Shown here: positions 11,204 through 20,008 of the stretch, one piece after another | How the letters are laid out: every line of letters begins with the position of its first letter | How positions within the stretch are numbered: the first letter of the stretch is position 1 | DNA from: Pelagibacteraceae bacterium | GTDB lineage: Bacteria > Pseudomonadota > Alphaproteobacteria > HIMB59 | NCBI GenBank assembly: GCA_002705265.1 | Contig: PAHR01000001.1 | Location: 1-62,964, forward strand | DNA length: 62,964 nt | Direction: 5' to 3' | Notes under the pieces: generated by a model | Told to the model about the DNA's origin: nothing | Databases searched by the model: none | The model's input: only the letters and a program-made list of their open reading frames with translations | Program-made: the position numbers and the translations under genes

Positions 11204-12367
11204 ATGAAACTTTGTACTAAATGTGTTATGCCTGAAACAGCTGAGTCATTATCTTTTGATGAATCTGGTGGTTGTTCTGTTTGTAAGCAAATAGAATTTA
11301 AAAAAGAAGAAATCGACTGGAATCAACGACATAAAGATTTGATAGAGTTAGTTGAGGAACATAGAGGCAAATATGACTATGATTGTATTGTACCTTTTTC
11401 AGGAGGTAAAGACTCAACCTTTACACTTTATTATTTAGCCAAAGAATTAAAATTAAAATGCTTGGTAGTTCGTTTTGATCACTTATTTATGAGACCAACA
11501 GTTGAAGAAAACTGTACAAAAACTTTTAAAAAACTTGGTGTTGATGTAATCAGATTTTCCCCTAATTGGAAAGTTGTAAGAAAATTAATGTATGAGTCTT
11601 TAGTTAGAAGGGGTGATTTTTGTTGGCACTGTCATACGGGAATCTTTGCATACCCGATGCATGTGTCGTTAATGACAAAAGTTCCTTTGATATTTTGGGG
11701 CGAGCCAGGAGCTGAATACTCATCTTACTATTCTTATGATGAAGTTGAAGAGGCAGATGAAAGAAGATTTAATTTAAAAATAAATTTAGGAATAAATGCT
11801 GAAGATATGCATGGCATGTTAGATAATACAATTAGTGATCATGAAGTAACCCTGAGGGATTTGAAACCATATACTTATCCATCTAGAGAATTATTAATGA
11901 AAAACAAAACAAGATCAGTATATTTAGGAGCTTATATACCATGGAATCCAAGAGAACAATCTGCCTTAATTGCCAAAGAATTAGATTGGAAGGGAGATTT
12001 TGTAGAAGGAGTACCTCCGGAATATAGTTATGAAAAAATTGAATGTTTCATGCAAGGATTAAGAGACTATATAAAATTCTTAAAAAGAGGATTTGGGAGA
12101 ACTTCACATTTAACTTCAATTGATATAAGAAACGGAGAGCTTACAAGAGAAAAGGCTTTAGAACTAGTTAAGGAATATGATGGGAAAAGACCAAAAGCAC
12201 TGGATTTCTTTCTTGATTTAATGGAAATAAAAGAAGAAGAGTTTTACAATATAGTATCAAAGCATGTAGTTTCTCCAAATAAAATGCCTAACACAGACCT
12301 TATTGGAAAAAATAATAAGGTTCCAAAGGATTTCGATTCCTTTGAAAAAATTTTTTCACATAAATAA
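11204..12367 (+). CDS. N-acetyl sugar amidotransferase (PseA/WbpG family)
   Basis: ATP-pyrophosphatase that turns an N-acetyl into an acetamidino group using ammonia. It shows the PP-loop SGGKDST at residues 66-72 and two Cys pairs (C4/C7 and C24/C27) that look like a zinc site. WbpG of Pseudomonas works with HisH2/HisF2, and PseA of Campylobacter makes the acetamidino form of pseudaminic acid. Both partner types follow directly here (spacings of 2 and 1 bases), so this is a complete three-protein module. The 387-residue length is normal. Confidence 0.9.
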   Translation: MKLCTKCVMPETAESLSFDESGGCSVCKQIEFKKEEIDWNQRHKDLIELVEEHRGKYDYDCIVPFSGGKDSTFTLYYLAKELKLKCLVVRFDHLFMRPTVEENCTKTFKKLGVDVIRFSPNWKVVRKLMYESLVRRGDFCWHCHTGIFAYPMHVSLMTKVPLIFWGEPGAEYSSYYSYDEVEEADERRFNLKINLGINAEDMHGMLDNTISDHEVTLRDLKPYTYPSRELLMKNKTRSVYLGAYIPWNPREQSALIAKELDWKGDFVEGVPPEYSYEKIECFMQGLRDYIKFLKRGFGRTSHLTSIDIRNGELTREKALELVKEYDGKRPKALDFFLDLMEIKEEEFYNIVSKHVVSPNKMPNTDLIGKNNKVPKDFDSFEKIFSHK

Positions 12368-12369
12368 TT

Positions 12370-13011
12370 TTGATAGTAGGTATAATAGATTATGGTGACG
12401 AAAATACAGGATCAGGAAATTTAAATTCTGTAAGAAATTCATTATTCTATGCCGGTTGCGAAACAATTTTGATTAATGATCCTGATCAATTAAAAAAAGT
12501 TGATAAAGTAATTTTACCTGGAGTTGGTGCAACAAAACATGTAATTGATAGTATTAAAAAAAAAAATTTTGATGAAGCTTTAAATGAAAATATTTTAAAA
12601 AAAGGAAAGCCCTTTTTAGGTATTTGCGTTGGCATGCAAGTTTTAGCAACTCATTTAACTGAATTTGGTGAACATGATGGTTTAGGTTGGATTGAGGGTA
12701 AGGTTATAAATCTTAAAGACACTATTTCTAATGATAGAATTATTCCACATATGGGTTGGAATGAAATATCATTTAAAAACGACACTTTAAAATTAGAAAA
12801 AAAAATTAATAGATATAAATCCTTTTATTTTGCTCATTCTTATACTCTTATCCCAGTAAATAAAAGTATTGTGAACTCTACTGTGGATTATGGTAAAGAA
12901 TTAGTTGCAGGTATTTCTTTTGATAACATAGCTGCTTTTCAATTTCATCCTGAAAAAAGTCAAATATCTGGAGAATTATTTTTAAAATGGTTTATAGAAT
13001 GGAGTCCTTGA
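12370..13011 (+). CDS. HisH-like glutamine amidotransferase subunit of the amidination module
   Basis: Class I glutaminase domain supplying ammonia. The nucleophile Cys86 is in GICVGMQ and the catalytic His193/Glu195 are in FHPEKS; the N-terminal IIDYG strand is typical of HisH. It starts at TTG, 2 bases after the WbpG/PseA gene, and is followed by a HisF-like gene. No other histidine genes are nearby, so a role with the sugar amidotransferase is far more likely than histidine synthesis. Confidence 0.88.
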   Translation: MIVGIIDYGDENTGSGNLNSVRNSLFYAGCETILINDPDQLKKVDKVILPGVGATKHVIDSIKKKNFDEALNENILKKGKPFLGICVGMQVLATHLTEFGEHDGLGWIEGKVINLKDTISNDRIIPHMGWNEISFKNDTLKLEKKINRYKSFYFAHSYTLIPVNKSIVNSTVDYGKELVAGISFDNIAAFQFHPEKSQISGELFLKWFIEWSP

Positions 13012-13012
13012 T

Positions 13013-13765
13013 ATGTACCAGAGACTAATCCCATCTATTTTAATTCAAGGTAATAGGCTAGTAAAAGGTAAATTTTTTGATAATCATAAAGATGCTGGCT
13101 CTCCTAGGACAACAGCTAGAGCGCACAATCACCAAGGAGCCGATGAACTTTTAGTAAGTGACATAAAAGCTTCAAAGTTCAACATACCCCCAAATTTTGA
13201 AATTTTGAAAGAGATCGCAAAAGAAGTATTTATGCCTCTTACCTTTTTTGGAGGAATTTCTTCCGTTCAGTTAGCAAGAAAATGTATGGATATTGGAGCT
13301 GATAAAATAGGCCTTAATACTACCGCTATTGATAATCCAAATTTGATAAATAGCTTGGCTAAACAATTTGGATCTCAAGCAGTTGTTTTGGGACTAGATA
13401 TTATTAAAATAGATAATAATTATTTTGTTTATGACCATAGATCAAAAAAAGCAATTCAAGATTTAGAACCACTAATATGGGCTAAACAAGCTATTGATTT
13501 AGGTTGTGGTGAAATTAGAATTATGTCAGTTGATAAAGAAGGTAGTCAGAATGGATTTGACTTTAATATATTTAATAAAATGAGAAAAATAGCAAATATA
13601 CCAATAATTTTAGAAGGAGGAGCTGGAGGATTAGACGATTTAGAAGAAGCTTATGATAATGGTGTAAATGGGATAGCTTTAGGATCCCAACTAGTTTTTT
13701 CAGACAGTAATTTAATTAAAATAAAAAAACATTTAAAAACAAAAAATAAAAATATAAGAGATTAA
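13013..13765 (+). CDS. HisF-like ammonia-channelling subunit of the amidination module
   Basis: TIM-barrel relative of imidazole glycerol phosphate synthase HisF. It starts with RLIPSILIQGNRLVKG, the equivalent of HisF's RIIxCLDVKDGRVVKG, but the first catalytic Asp of the CLD motif is not there. The second Asp region (GLDIIKID, ~123-130) and the GGAGGLDDL phosphate-binding region (~202-210) are kept. This fits a paralog that only passes ammonia from the HisH-like partner to the WbpG/PseA enzyme. Length 250 is normal for HisF. Last gene of the tightly spaced pse operon. Confidence 0.87.
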   Translation: MYQRLIPSILIQGNRLVKGKFFDNHKDAGSPRTTARAHNHQGADELLVSDIKASKFNIPPNFEILKEIAKEVFMPLTFFGGISSVQLARKCMDIGADKIGLNTTAIDNPNLINSLAKQFGSQAVVLGLDIIKIDNNYFVYDHRSKKAIQDLEPLIWAKQAIDLGCGEIRIMSVDKEGSQNGFDFNIFNKMRKIANIPIILEGGAGGLDDLEEAYDNGVNGIALGSQLVFSDSNLIKIKKHLKTKNKNIRD

Positions 13766-13781
13766 GCTAACTAAATAAAAA

Positions 13782-13795
13782 AAGTTATATAACTT
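13782..13795. repeat. 14-bp perfect palindrome AAGTTATATAACTT
   Basis: A perfect inverted repeat in the 35-base gap between the HisF-like gene and the next transferase gene. It could be a weak hairpin or a dimeric regulator site; it has no G+C-rich stem or T-run, so it is not a convincing intrinsic terminator. In such AT-rich DNA it may be chance. Confidence 0.4.
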
Positions 13796-13800
13796 AATAA

Positions 13801-15372
13801 ATGAAAATGAATGTTATTTACATAAAATCACCTGACTCGGCATGGATAGATATAGCAAATATTTTAAAAAAAAAAAATAGTTGGAATACTGTTGGTTGGA
13901 TTGGTCAAAAAAAGTATAAAATAAATTTTGATAAATTTAGTAAAGACAACAAAGCAAATTATTTTGATCAAGAACTTTTTTTTTCCAATGAAATTGACTA
14001 TTATTTAAATCAACAAATACACACAAAGGTAAATGTAGATGAAATTTTAAAAAAAATGAAGTTTCATATTCCTATAATTTATGAACAAATTAACCGATGG
14101 TTTGATTATGCTATTTCAGAAAATAAAAATCTAAAAAAATTATTTTTAAGTAAGATGATCGCAGATATTTCAAAATTTATTGAAATTTATAAAATCGATA
14201 TAGTGGTTTGTCCAACAGTACCTCATCGTATTTATGACTATGTTTTTTATGCATTACAATTAATTAAAAATAAACCATTCTTAATGGTAGAAAATACTTC
14301 TGGAATTCGAATTAAAAACAATAACTTAGTAAATCTTAATTTTGGGATTTATAATGTTTATTTTAGAACGAGTTATATAAATAATATCAAATTAAACTCA
14401 AATCATAAATTTGATAGCGAGATTTCTAAAGTTTTACAATATTTTAAAGATAAAAATGATTCAATAAAATATACTTATATTCTAGCAAATGAAAAAACTA
14501 CTGAAAGTTTATTATATAAAAGTAAACTTCTTATCCCTAAAAGAATTAAACTTTACCTAGGTTTTATTATTAGAAATTTTTTTCAAGGCAATGATAAAAC
14601 AGGATTGTATTTAGAAAAAAATTCAAAAACTTTTTGCGCTAAGTCTTCTATAAAAAAAAACGTCACGTATAAACTTTTAATTCATAATAACTCACAAAAA
14701 GCTTTTAATTTTTACTTAAATAATTCTATTAAATCAGATTTCCCTGAAAAGTCTGTCTTTTTTGCTGGAAGTAGGCACCCAGAAAGATCTCATTGCCCTG
14801 ATGCAGGTCTTTTATACGACCCCCTAAGAATTCTAACAAAACTCTCTACAAATTTGCCTAATGATTATTTTATTTTATATAAAGAACATCCAAATAATTT
14901 TAATCAACCATTTGAGGATCCAAGAAAAAATATTGATTTTTATAAAAAGTTATTAGAATTAAAAAATATTATATTTATTCATCCAAAAATTCACTCAAAT
15001 CATCTTATTGACGTATCTTCTATAGTGGCCACAGCTACAGGGACTGCAGGATTTGAAGCAGCTATTAGAGGAAAGCAATCAATTATTTTTGGCTCTTGTT
15101 GGTATGAAACCCTTGGTTCAGTTAAAAAGTTAAATAATTCTTTTGAAATAAAGAATTATTTTAAGAATTTTAGAATCTTGGATGAAAAAAGTATTAGAAA
15201 AGAAATATCAATTTTATTGAATAAAATTTACTCTTGCTCTTTTGATTTAAATTATAGGAGGAATAATCTAGTTAATTTTAATGACAAAAGTAATCCTCTA
15301 TATTTAAAAAAACTAGATCTCATTTCTGAAATGTATTCTAATACTTACAGTACTTATAAAAAATTTAATTAA
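13801..15372 (+). CDS. capsule-type GT-B glycosyltransferase (KpsC/KpsS-like C-terminus)
   Basis: A 523-residue protein with a poorly conserved N-terminal half and a C-terminal half like capsule/Kdo-transferase proteins. The motif RHPERSHCPDAG (~324-335) is followed by ILYKEHP (~360) and TATGTAGFEAAIRGK (~415-430); the GT-G-EA element is typical of this GT-B class. It shares the PERSxxPDG and YKEHPxxF motifs with the protein at 20009-21502, so the two are paralogs. Placed next to the pse operon, it may transfer the nonulosonic acid to a glycan. Acceptor unknown. Its stop overlaps the convergent pseI gene by 8 bases. Confidence 0.65.
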   Translation: MKMNVIYIKSPDSAWIDIANILKKKNSWNTVGWIGQKKYKINFDKFSKDNKANYFDQELFFSNEIDYYLNQQIHTKVNVDEILKKMKFHIPIIYEQINRWFDYAISENKNLKKLFLSKMIADISKFIEIYKIDIVVCPTVPHRIYDYVFYALQLIKNKPFLMVENTSGIRIKNNNLVNLNFGIYNVYFRTSYINNIKLNSNHKFDSEISKVLQYFKDKNDSIKYTYILANEKTTESLLYKSKLLIPKRIKLYLGFIIRNFFQGNDKTGLYLEKNSKTFCAKSSIKKNVTYKLLIHNNSQKAFNFYLNNSIKSDFPEKSVFFAGSRHPERSHCPDAGLLYDPLRILTKLSTNLPNDYFILYKEHPNNFNQPFEDPRKNIDFYKKLLELKNIIFIHPKIHSNHLIDVSSIVATATGTAGFEAAIRGKQSIIFGSCWYETLGSVKKLNNSFEIKNYFKNFRILDEKSIRKEISILLNKIYSCSFDLNYRRNNLVNFNDKSNPLYLKKLDLISEMYSNTYSTYKKFN

Positions 15373-16489
15373 TTTTAATGTCTTCCCAACTTAGAGGATG
15401 CCCTGTTTTGAGATCTTTTAAGCTTTTTTTTCCATTTACATATTTATAAAACTTTAATGGAAGTCCATCATTTGGTCTTAGTGAATCAAAATTTTTATTT
15501 TTTCCATATCCAAATTTAAATTTATCTCCAGCCTTTATGTTTTTTGTTATCCAGAGTGAAGGTTGAAATTTTCTTGTTTCAAGCTCTCTATTAGAAGGTT
15601 TTAATTTTACAGATCCCTTCATCTTTTTAAATATTTTTAAGTGCTTTTTACTTAAATCTCTTAAAAAATTCTTGTAACTAAATTCATCTATTGCTTTGAT
15701 TAAATATTCTATTTCTTTTGGTTCTTTGGAGAATGCCCAATCAAAACCACCTTTTTTTTTCTCAAAAAGTTTTTTTGATTTTGACCTATTTTTAATTAAA
15801 TGGAATTCTATTACTTCAGCTCCCATATATACTGATGATAGTGGAGCTATGAATGGTTCTAAATTTTTTAAACTATTTACATTTTCAAATAAAGTGTGAT
15901 CAGAAAAGCCAATAGTACAATTAAAATATTTCTTTATAAAAGGGATAGTTTGTAGATCAAGTTCAGCAAAATTTGCCGGATAACCACTATTACAATGCAA
16001 CAAGGTTGGCCTAGCTTTGTTACTTCTAATAATATTGATTGCGTTTTCAACCTCTTCAAAATACGACATTCCATTTGAAATCATTATATTTTTTGAAACT
16101 TTTGTCGTTTCTTTAATTAAACTCAAATCAGACAATTCAAAACTAGCAATTTTATATTTACTAAAATTAAATTTCTTAGTAAATAGTAAGTCATTTTCTG
16201 AATAAACAGTTGTAAATAAATCAATTTTTATTTTTTTGCAATACTCAACTATATTATTATGCCAATCTCTTGGTGTATGAGCCATTTTGTATAATTTTTT
16301 AATAGCCATATTTCCCCACATGGTATTATTTTTAAATTTTGTATCTGATGAAATTGTATCGGAAGTATAGCTTTGGATTTTAACACAATCTATTTTAAGA
16401 CTTTTAGCAATATCTATAAGTTCAAACATTTCATGAAGATCCCCTTCATGATTGCAGGAAAGTTCTGCTATTAAATATGGTTTCTTCAT
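15365..16489 (-). CDS. pseI: pseudaminic acid synthase
   Basis: Second NeuB-family synthase in the window and the more PseI-like. It shows IAELSCNHEGDL (7-18), KLYKMAHTPRDWH (~65-77, like PseI's KTPYEWH region), YKIASFELSD near residue 115, HCNSGYPA near residue 165, IGFSDHT near residue 190, and a C-terminal SAF-like domain ending in GHPLSWED. At 374 residues it is about 30 longer than usual, with an insertion rich in Lys near residues 225-245. It forms a two-gene minus operon with the upstream formyltransferase (ATGA overlap). Confidence 0.85.
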   Translation of the reverse strand: MKKPYLIAELSCNHEGDLHEMFELIDIAKSLKIDCVKIQSYTSDTISSDTKFKNNTMWGNMAIKKLYKMAHTPRDWHNNIVEYCKKIKIDLFTTVYSENDLLFTKKFNFSKYKIASFELSDLSLIKETTKVSKNIMISNGMSYFEEVENAINIIRSNKARPTLLHCNSGYPANFAELDLQTIPFIKKYFNCTIGFSDHTLFENVNSLKNLEPFIAPLSSVYMGAEVIEFHLIKNRSKSKKLFEKKKGGFDWAFSKEPKEIEYLIKAIDEFSYKNFLRDLSKKHLKIFKKMKGSVKLKPSNRELETRKFQPSLWITKNIKAGDKFKFGYGKNKNFDSLRPNDGLPLKFYKYVNGKKSLKDLKTGHPLSWEDIKIN

Positions 16490-17169
16490 TTTTTAGTTGT
16501 TATTTTAACTTCACACAATATTGATTTTGTTTTCTTTTTTGCTTTTGAAAATTCTAATTTAAGTTTATTTTCTAAAATCACATAAGCTTTTTTATATTCT
16601 TCTGAATCAACCATTCTTATAGCATCATAAACTTTATTTAAACCTTTATAAAGTTTAAGATTATTATCTTGATAGGAAAGTCTTTTTAAAGGAGTCCTTC
16701 TATAATTTTGACTTCTATAAATTAATTTTTTTTTATAAATAATATTTTTAATTATATCAATACTTACATCAGAGCATCTGTTTAGAATATCACTTAAAGG
16801 TCCCTTTAAACTCAGATGTCTTTTAAGAATTATTGGTCCCTTATCAAATTCTTCTGATATTAAAAAAGCGGTCATTTTAGTTTTATTTAAACCTTTTATA
16901 ATTTGATTTTGTATTGGACTTCCTCCTGAAAAATTTGGTAAATCTGAAGAGTGAAAACCTATAATTTTTGAATATTTTAATAAGTGACTTGGTATTTTGT
17001 AACTCCAATGCAAAACAAATACATAATCATAATTTTGATTTTTAATTTTATTTATAATTTTTGACTTTGAATTTAAAAAATCACAATGATGTTTTGTATG
17101 AGCTCTAAAAAACCTAAACGTTTTTCGACCCCATTCCTTATTAGAGATAAATAGTATTTTCAATGTCAT
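16486..17169 (-). CDS. formyltransferase-like protein
   Basis: Relative of methionyl-tRNA and sugar N-formyltransferases, which use 10-formyl-THF. The active-site loop reads GFHSSDLPNFSGGSP (~72-86), keeping the His and the LP-x(3)-GG-P framework, and the FDKGPIIL segment (~108-115) keeps the Asp. The classical Asn two residues before the His is Gly here. Length 227 is short (no C-terminal OB domain), as in sugar formyltransferases. It precedes pseI on the minus strand and faces a formyltransferase-GNAT fusion on the plus strand, suggesting N-formyl decoration of an amino-sugar acid. Confidence 0.72.
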   Translation of the reverse strand: MTLKILFISNKEWGRKTFRFFRAHTKHHCDFLNSKSKIINKIKNQNYDYVFVLHWSYKIPSHLLKYSKIIGFHSSDLPNFSGGSPIQNQIIKGLNKTKMTAFLISEEFDKGPIILKRHLSLKGPLSDILNRCSDVSIDIIKNIIYKKKLIYRSQNYRRTPLKRLSYQDNNLKLYKGLNKVYDAIRMVDSEEYKKAYVILENKLKLEFSKAKKKTKSILCEVKITTKK

Positions 17170-17236
17170 ATTGTATTAGTCCTATAACTTCATATATAGT
17201 ATTAATTAATTAAGATAATAGCGAATAATAAATATT
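17170..17236. promoter_or_regulatory. divergent promoter region between two formyltransferase genes
   Basis: 67 bases between outward-facing genes with related N-terminal domains. It contains several TATA-like hexamers (for example CATATATAG and AAGATAATAG) but no clear -35/-10 pair. Confidence 0.25.
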
Positions 17237-18388
17237 ATGGAAAAAAAAGTATTATTTTTATGTGATGAACAAAATGATTGGTTTTCACATATACTAAGAC
17301 CTTATGTCAAAAAACTAAATCAACAAAATAATAATTATAAAGCTTCTATTTCTTTTAAAATACCTAAAACCAAATACTTTGAGATTGTATTTTTGATGAA
17401 TCTTACCTACAAGGTAGAAAAAAATTTCCTCAAAAATTTTGGTGTAACTTTGCTTATCCATGAGAGTGATTTACCAAAAGGTAAGGGATACGCACCCATT
17501 CAATGGCAGTTATTAGAAAATAAAAATAAAATAAAATCTTGTCTAATAATGGCATCAGATAATGTTGATAGTGGAGATATAGTTGATTCAACTATTATTA
17601 AATTTAAAGATAATGAACTTTATGACAAGATAAGAAAAAAACAATTTGATTCACATTTATTACTGATAGACAGATTTCTTAGTAACTTTCCAAAATTTAG
17701 GAAACAAAAACAAAAAGGTTCTTCAACTTACTATAGAAAAAGAATGTTTGGAGATAGTGAGCTAAATATTAATCGATCAATTAAAAATCAATTTAATTTA
17801 TTAAGGATAGCCAATAATGAAAAATGGCCAGCTTTTATAAGAAATAAAAATAGTATTTATAAATTAAAAATATATGAGACAAATATTGAAGAACTGATTG
17901 GTTTAGAAATAAGAATAGCTAAACCAAAAGATAGTAGGGATATTTGGTTAATTAGAAATGACCCTTTAACAAGAAAAATGTTTAGAGTTCATAAATATGT
18001 AAAATGGGATGATCATAATACTTGGTATAAGGATATTATTGTTAATAAAAAAAGTAAAATTTTTATCGGTTATTCTAAAAATACAGATGAAATAATAGGG
18101 TATGTTAGATTTGATATTGATAAACAAAATAATTTTCATATATCTGTAAGTTTGAAATCGACATTTAGAGGTTTTGGCTTATCTACAAAATTTCTTTTGA
18201 TGGCATTTAAAACATTAAGAGAAAAGAATGTTTTATTTATTGCTGAAATTTATGATATTAACAAGGCAAGTAAAAAAATATTTAAAAATTTAGGTTTTAA
18301 AAAGTATAAACAATCTAGATCTTTAAATACTTTCAGAGCATATAAGAGAGAAATATTGGGCAAAAATTTACCTTTAGATAATAAATGA
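17237..18388 (+). CDS. fusion: formyltransferase domain + PseH-like GNAT acetyltransferase
   Basis: Residues 1 to about 215 resemble a sugar formyltransferase: HESDLPKGKGYAPIQW (~76-91) is the His-loop and DNVDSGDIV (~110-118) holds the Asp. Residues ~225-375 are a GNAT N-acetyltransferase with the PseH-like opening EIRIAKPKDSRDIWLIRNDP, DDHNTWY near residue 258, and a terminal region DINKASKKIFKNLGFKKY typical of GNAT motif B. PseH acetylates the C4 amine between PseC and PseG, and no separate pseH gene is present, so this domain probably fills that step. The formyl domain may act on the same amine or on a second one. It couples to the ABC gene by an ATGA overlap. Confidence 0.78.
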   Translation: MEKKVLFLCDEQNDWFSHILRPYVKKLNQQNNNYKASISFKIPKTKYFEIVFLMNLTYKVEKNFLKNFGVTLLIHESDLPKGKGYAPIQWQLLENKNKIKSCLIMASDNVDSGDIVDSTIIKFKDNELYDKIRKKQFDSHLLLIDRFLSNFPKFRKQKQKGSSTYYRKRMFGDSELNINRSIKNQFNLLRIANNEKWPAFIRNKNSIYKLKIYETNIEELIGLEIRIAKPKDSRDIWLIRNDPLTRKMFRVHKYVKWDDHNTWYKDIIVNKKSKIFIGYSKNTDEIIGYVRFDIDKQNNFHISVSLKSTFRGFGLSTKFLLMAFKTLREKNVLFIAEIYDINKASKKIFKNLGFKKYKQSRSLNTFRAYKREILGKNLPLDNK

Positions 18389-19992
18389 AAACTCAAATAT
18401 CAATAATTTACAAGTTTTTGAGGAAATATTTGCCACTAAAATCACAATTATTTTTTCTACTTTTAATATTTTTTTCAATTTTAATTGGTTTATTAGATTT
18501 TTTTTCAATATATTTTTTACAAAATTTTAATTCTGAGTCTGGCGTTTCAATAAGTTTAAATCATAAATATGTGATTTATTTCATGATTAATTTCACTGCT
18601 TTATTTTTATTTAAATTAATTCATTTAATAATTAATAGATTAGTTTTAGTGACTTCTGAAGAAGGGTTATGTAATGAGATCATTAAAAAAAATTTTTTAA
18701 ATCGATATATCGATACGTCAGATAACTCAGATAGTTCAATCGTGAATTTGATTACATATGAGTCAAAAAGATTAACAAATAGTGTTATTAAGCCTATTAA
18801 TTTAATGTTTTCAAGCTCACTCATGCTTTCACTAATTGTCACTGGATTAATAATATTTGGTTATTCTTTAACTCTCATTATAGGAGCTTTAGGAACTTTT
18901 CTATTATTCATAATATATATGTCTATTAAAAAAAAGTTTGATTTTTTTAACAAAAATTTAACTAACAAAAATAACGAAAGAACAAAAAATATCTTAGATA
19001 TTTTAAAAGGTTCTATGGCAATAAAAAGTTACAAATTGGAAAATTTTTTCTTTAGTGATTTTAAAATCTCTAATTACCAAATTAAAAAATTGTCTTTACT
19101 TAGTGAACTATATCAACAGGTACCAGTAAAATTAGTAGAATTATTTATAATAATTTTAATTTTTTTGTTTTATTTGCTAAATTACTTTTACTCTTCAACA
19201 GATAATTTAAAAATAGATTTTTTTGTATATTTTTATGCGTTCTATAGAAGCTACCCTTTAGTTAAAGATATCTATGGGGCTTTTAGTAATTTTCAGAATA
19301 ATAAAGAGTCATATGTGCAAATTAAGAAATATTTAGATGAAAAATTTGACGATAGTTCGGATAAAAATTTAAACTTAAAATCTTTTAATAAAATATCATT
19401 TAAAAATATTAGTATTCAAAGAAAAAGAAAAAAAATTATTAATAACCTATCTGTTGATATTAAGAAAAGTAAATTCATGGGAATCTCTGGAAAATCCGGT
19501 TCAGGTAAAACTACTTTAGCCCTCGCTCTATCTGGATTAATTAATATTAGTAGTGGTAGTATATATTTAAATAATACTAAAATTGATCATAAAATTTTTT
19601 ACAAACTTAGAAAAGAAATTATTTATCTTAGCGAAAATCCTTTTATTGTTTCAGGTACCTTGGAGAAAAATATGTTTGGTATGTCTATAAGTAATAAAAA
19701 ATTAAAGGATTACTTAAAGTTAGTAAATTTTGAACAAATAAAAAAACATGATTATATAAATACCGATAATGATAATATTTCTTATGGGCAAAAACAAAAA
19801 ATAGCTTTAATAAGATCTTTATTATTTAAGCCAAAGATTTTAATTTTAGATGAAGCTCTTAATGGTATTGATTTAAAATCAATGTCAAAAATTTTAAATT
19901 TTTTAAAAAAGCAAAATATCACGGTTTTGCTAATTACTCATAATATATCAGTAATGAAAAAATATTGTGAAGATATCCTTAAAATTAATTAA
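18385..19992 (+). CDS. ABC transporter, fused membrane and ATPase domains (flippase-like)
   Basis: Half-transporter with an N-terminal multi-helix membrane domain (~1-300) and a C-terminal ATPase (~325-535), like MsbA or PglK. Walker A is GKSGSGKTT (~369-377), Walker B is ILILDEALNGID, and the switch His is in LLITHN. The ABC signature reads ISYGQKQ in place of LSGGQ, an unusual departure. It follows the formyl/acetyl fusion by an ATGA overlap. Likely flips a lipid-linked nonulosonic-containing glycan across the inner membrane; there is no obvious Wzx in the window. Confidence 0.82.
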   Translation: MKTQISIIYKFLRKYLPLKSQLFFLLLIFFSILIGLLDFFSIYFLQNFNSESGVSISLNHKYVIYFMINFTALFLFKLIHLIINRLVLVTSEEGLCNEIIKKNFLNRYIDTSDNSDSSIVNLITYESKRLTNSVIKPINLMFSSSLMLSLIVTGLIIFGYSLTLIIGALGTFLLFIIYMSIKKKFDFFNKNLTNKNNERTKNILDILKGSMAIKSYKLENFFFSDFKISNYQIKKLSLLSELYQQVPVKLVELFIIILIFLFYLLNYFYSSTDNLKIDFFVYFYAFYRSYPLVKDIYGAFSNFQNNKESYVQIKKYLDEKFDDSSDKNLNLKSFNKISFKNISIQRKRKKIINNLSVDIKKSKFMGISGKSGSGKTTLALALSGLINISSGSIYLNNTKIDHKIFYKLRKEIIYLSENPFIVSGTLEKNMFGMSISNKKLKDYLKLVNFEQIKKHDYINTDNDNISYGQKQKIALIRSLLFKPKILILDEALNGIDLKSMSKILNFLKKQNITVLLITHNISVMKKYCEDILKIN

Positions 19993-20008
19993 GAATTAGT
20001 TTCTATTT

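Noticed and set aside
12370-13765. Histidine biosynthesis genes hisH/hisF
   Set aside because: They directly follow a WbpG/PseA amidotransferase, no other his gene is near, and the HisF-like protein lacks the first catalytic Asp.
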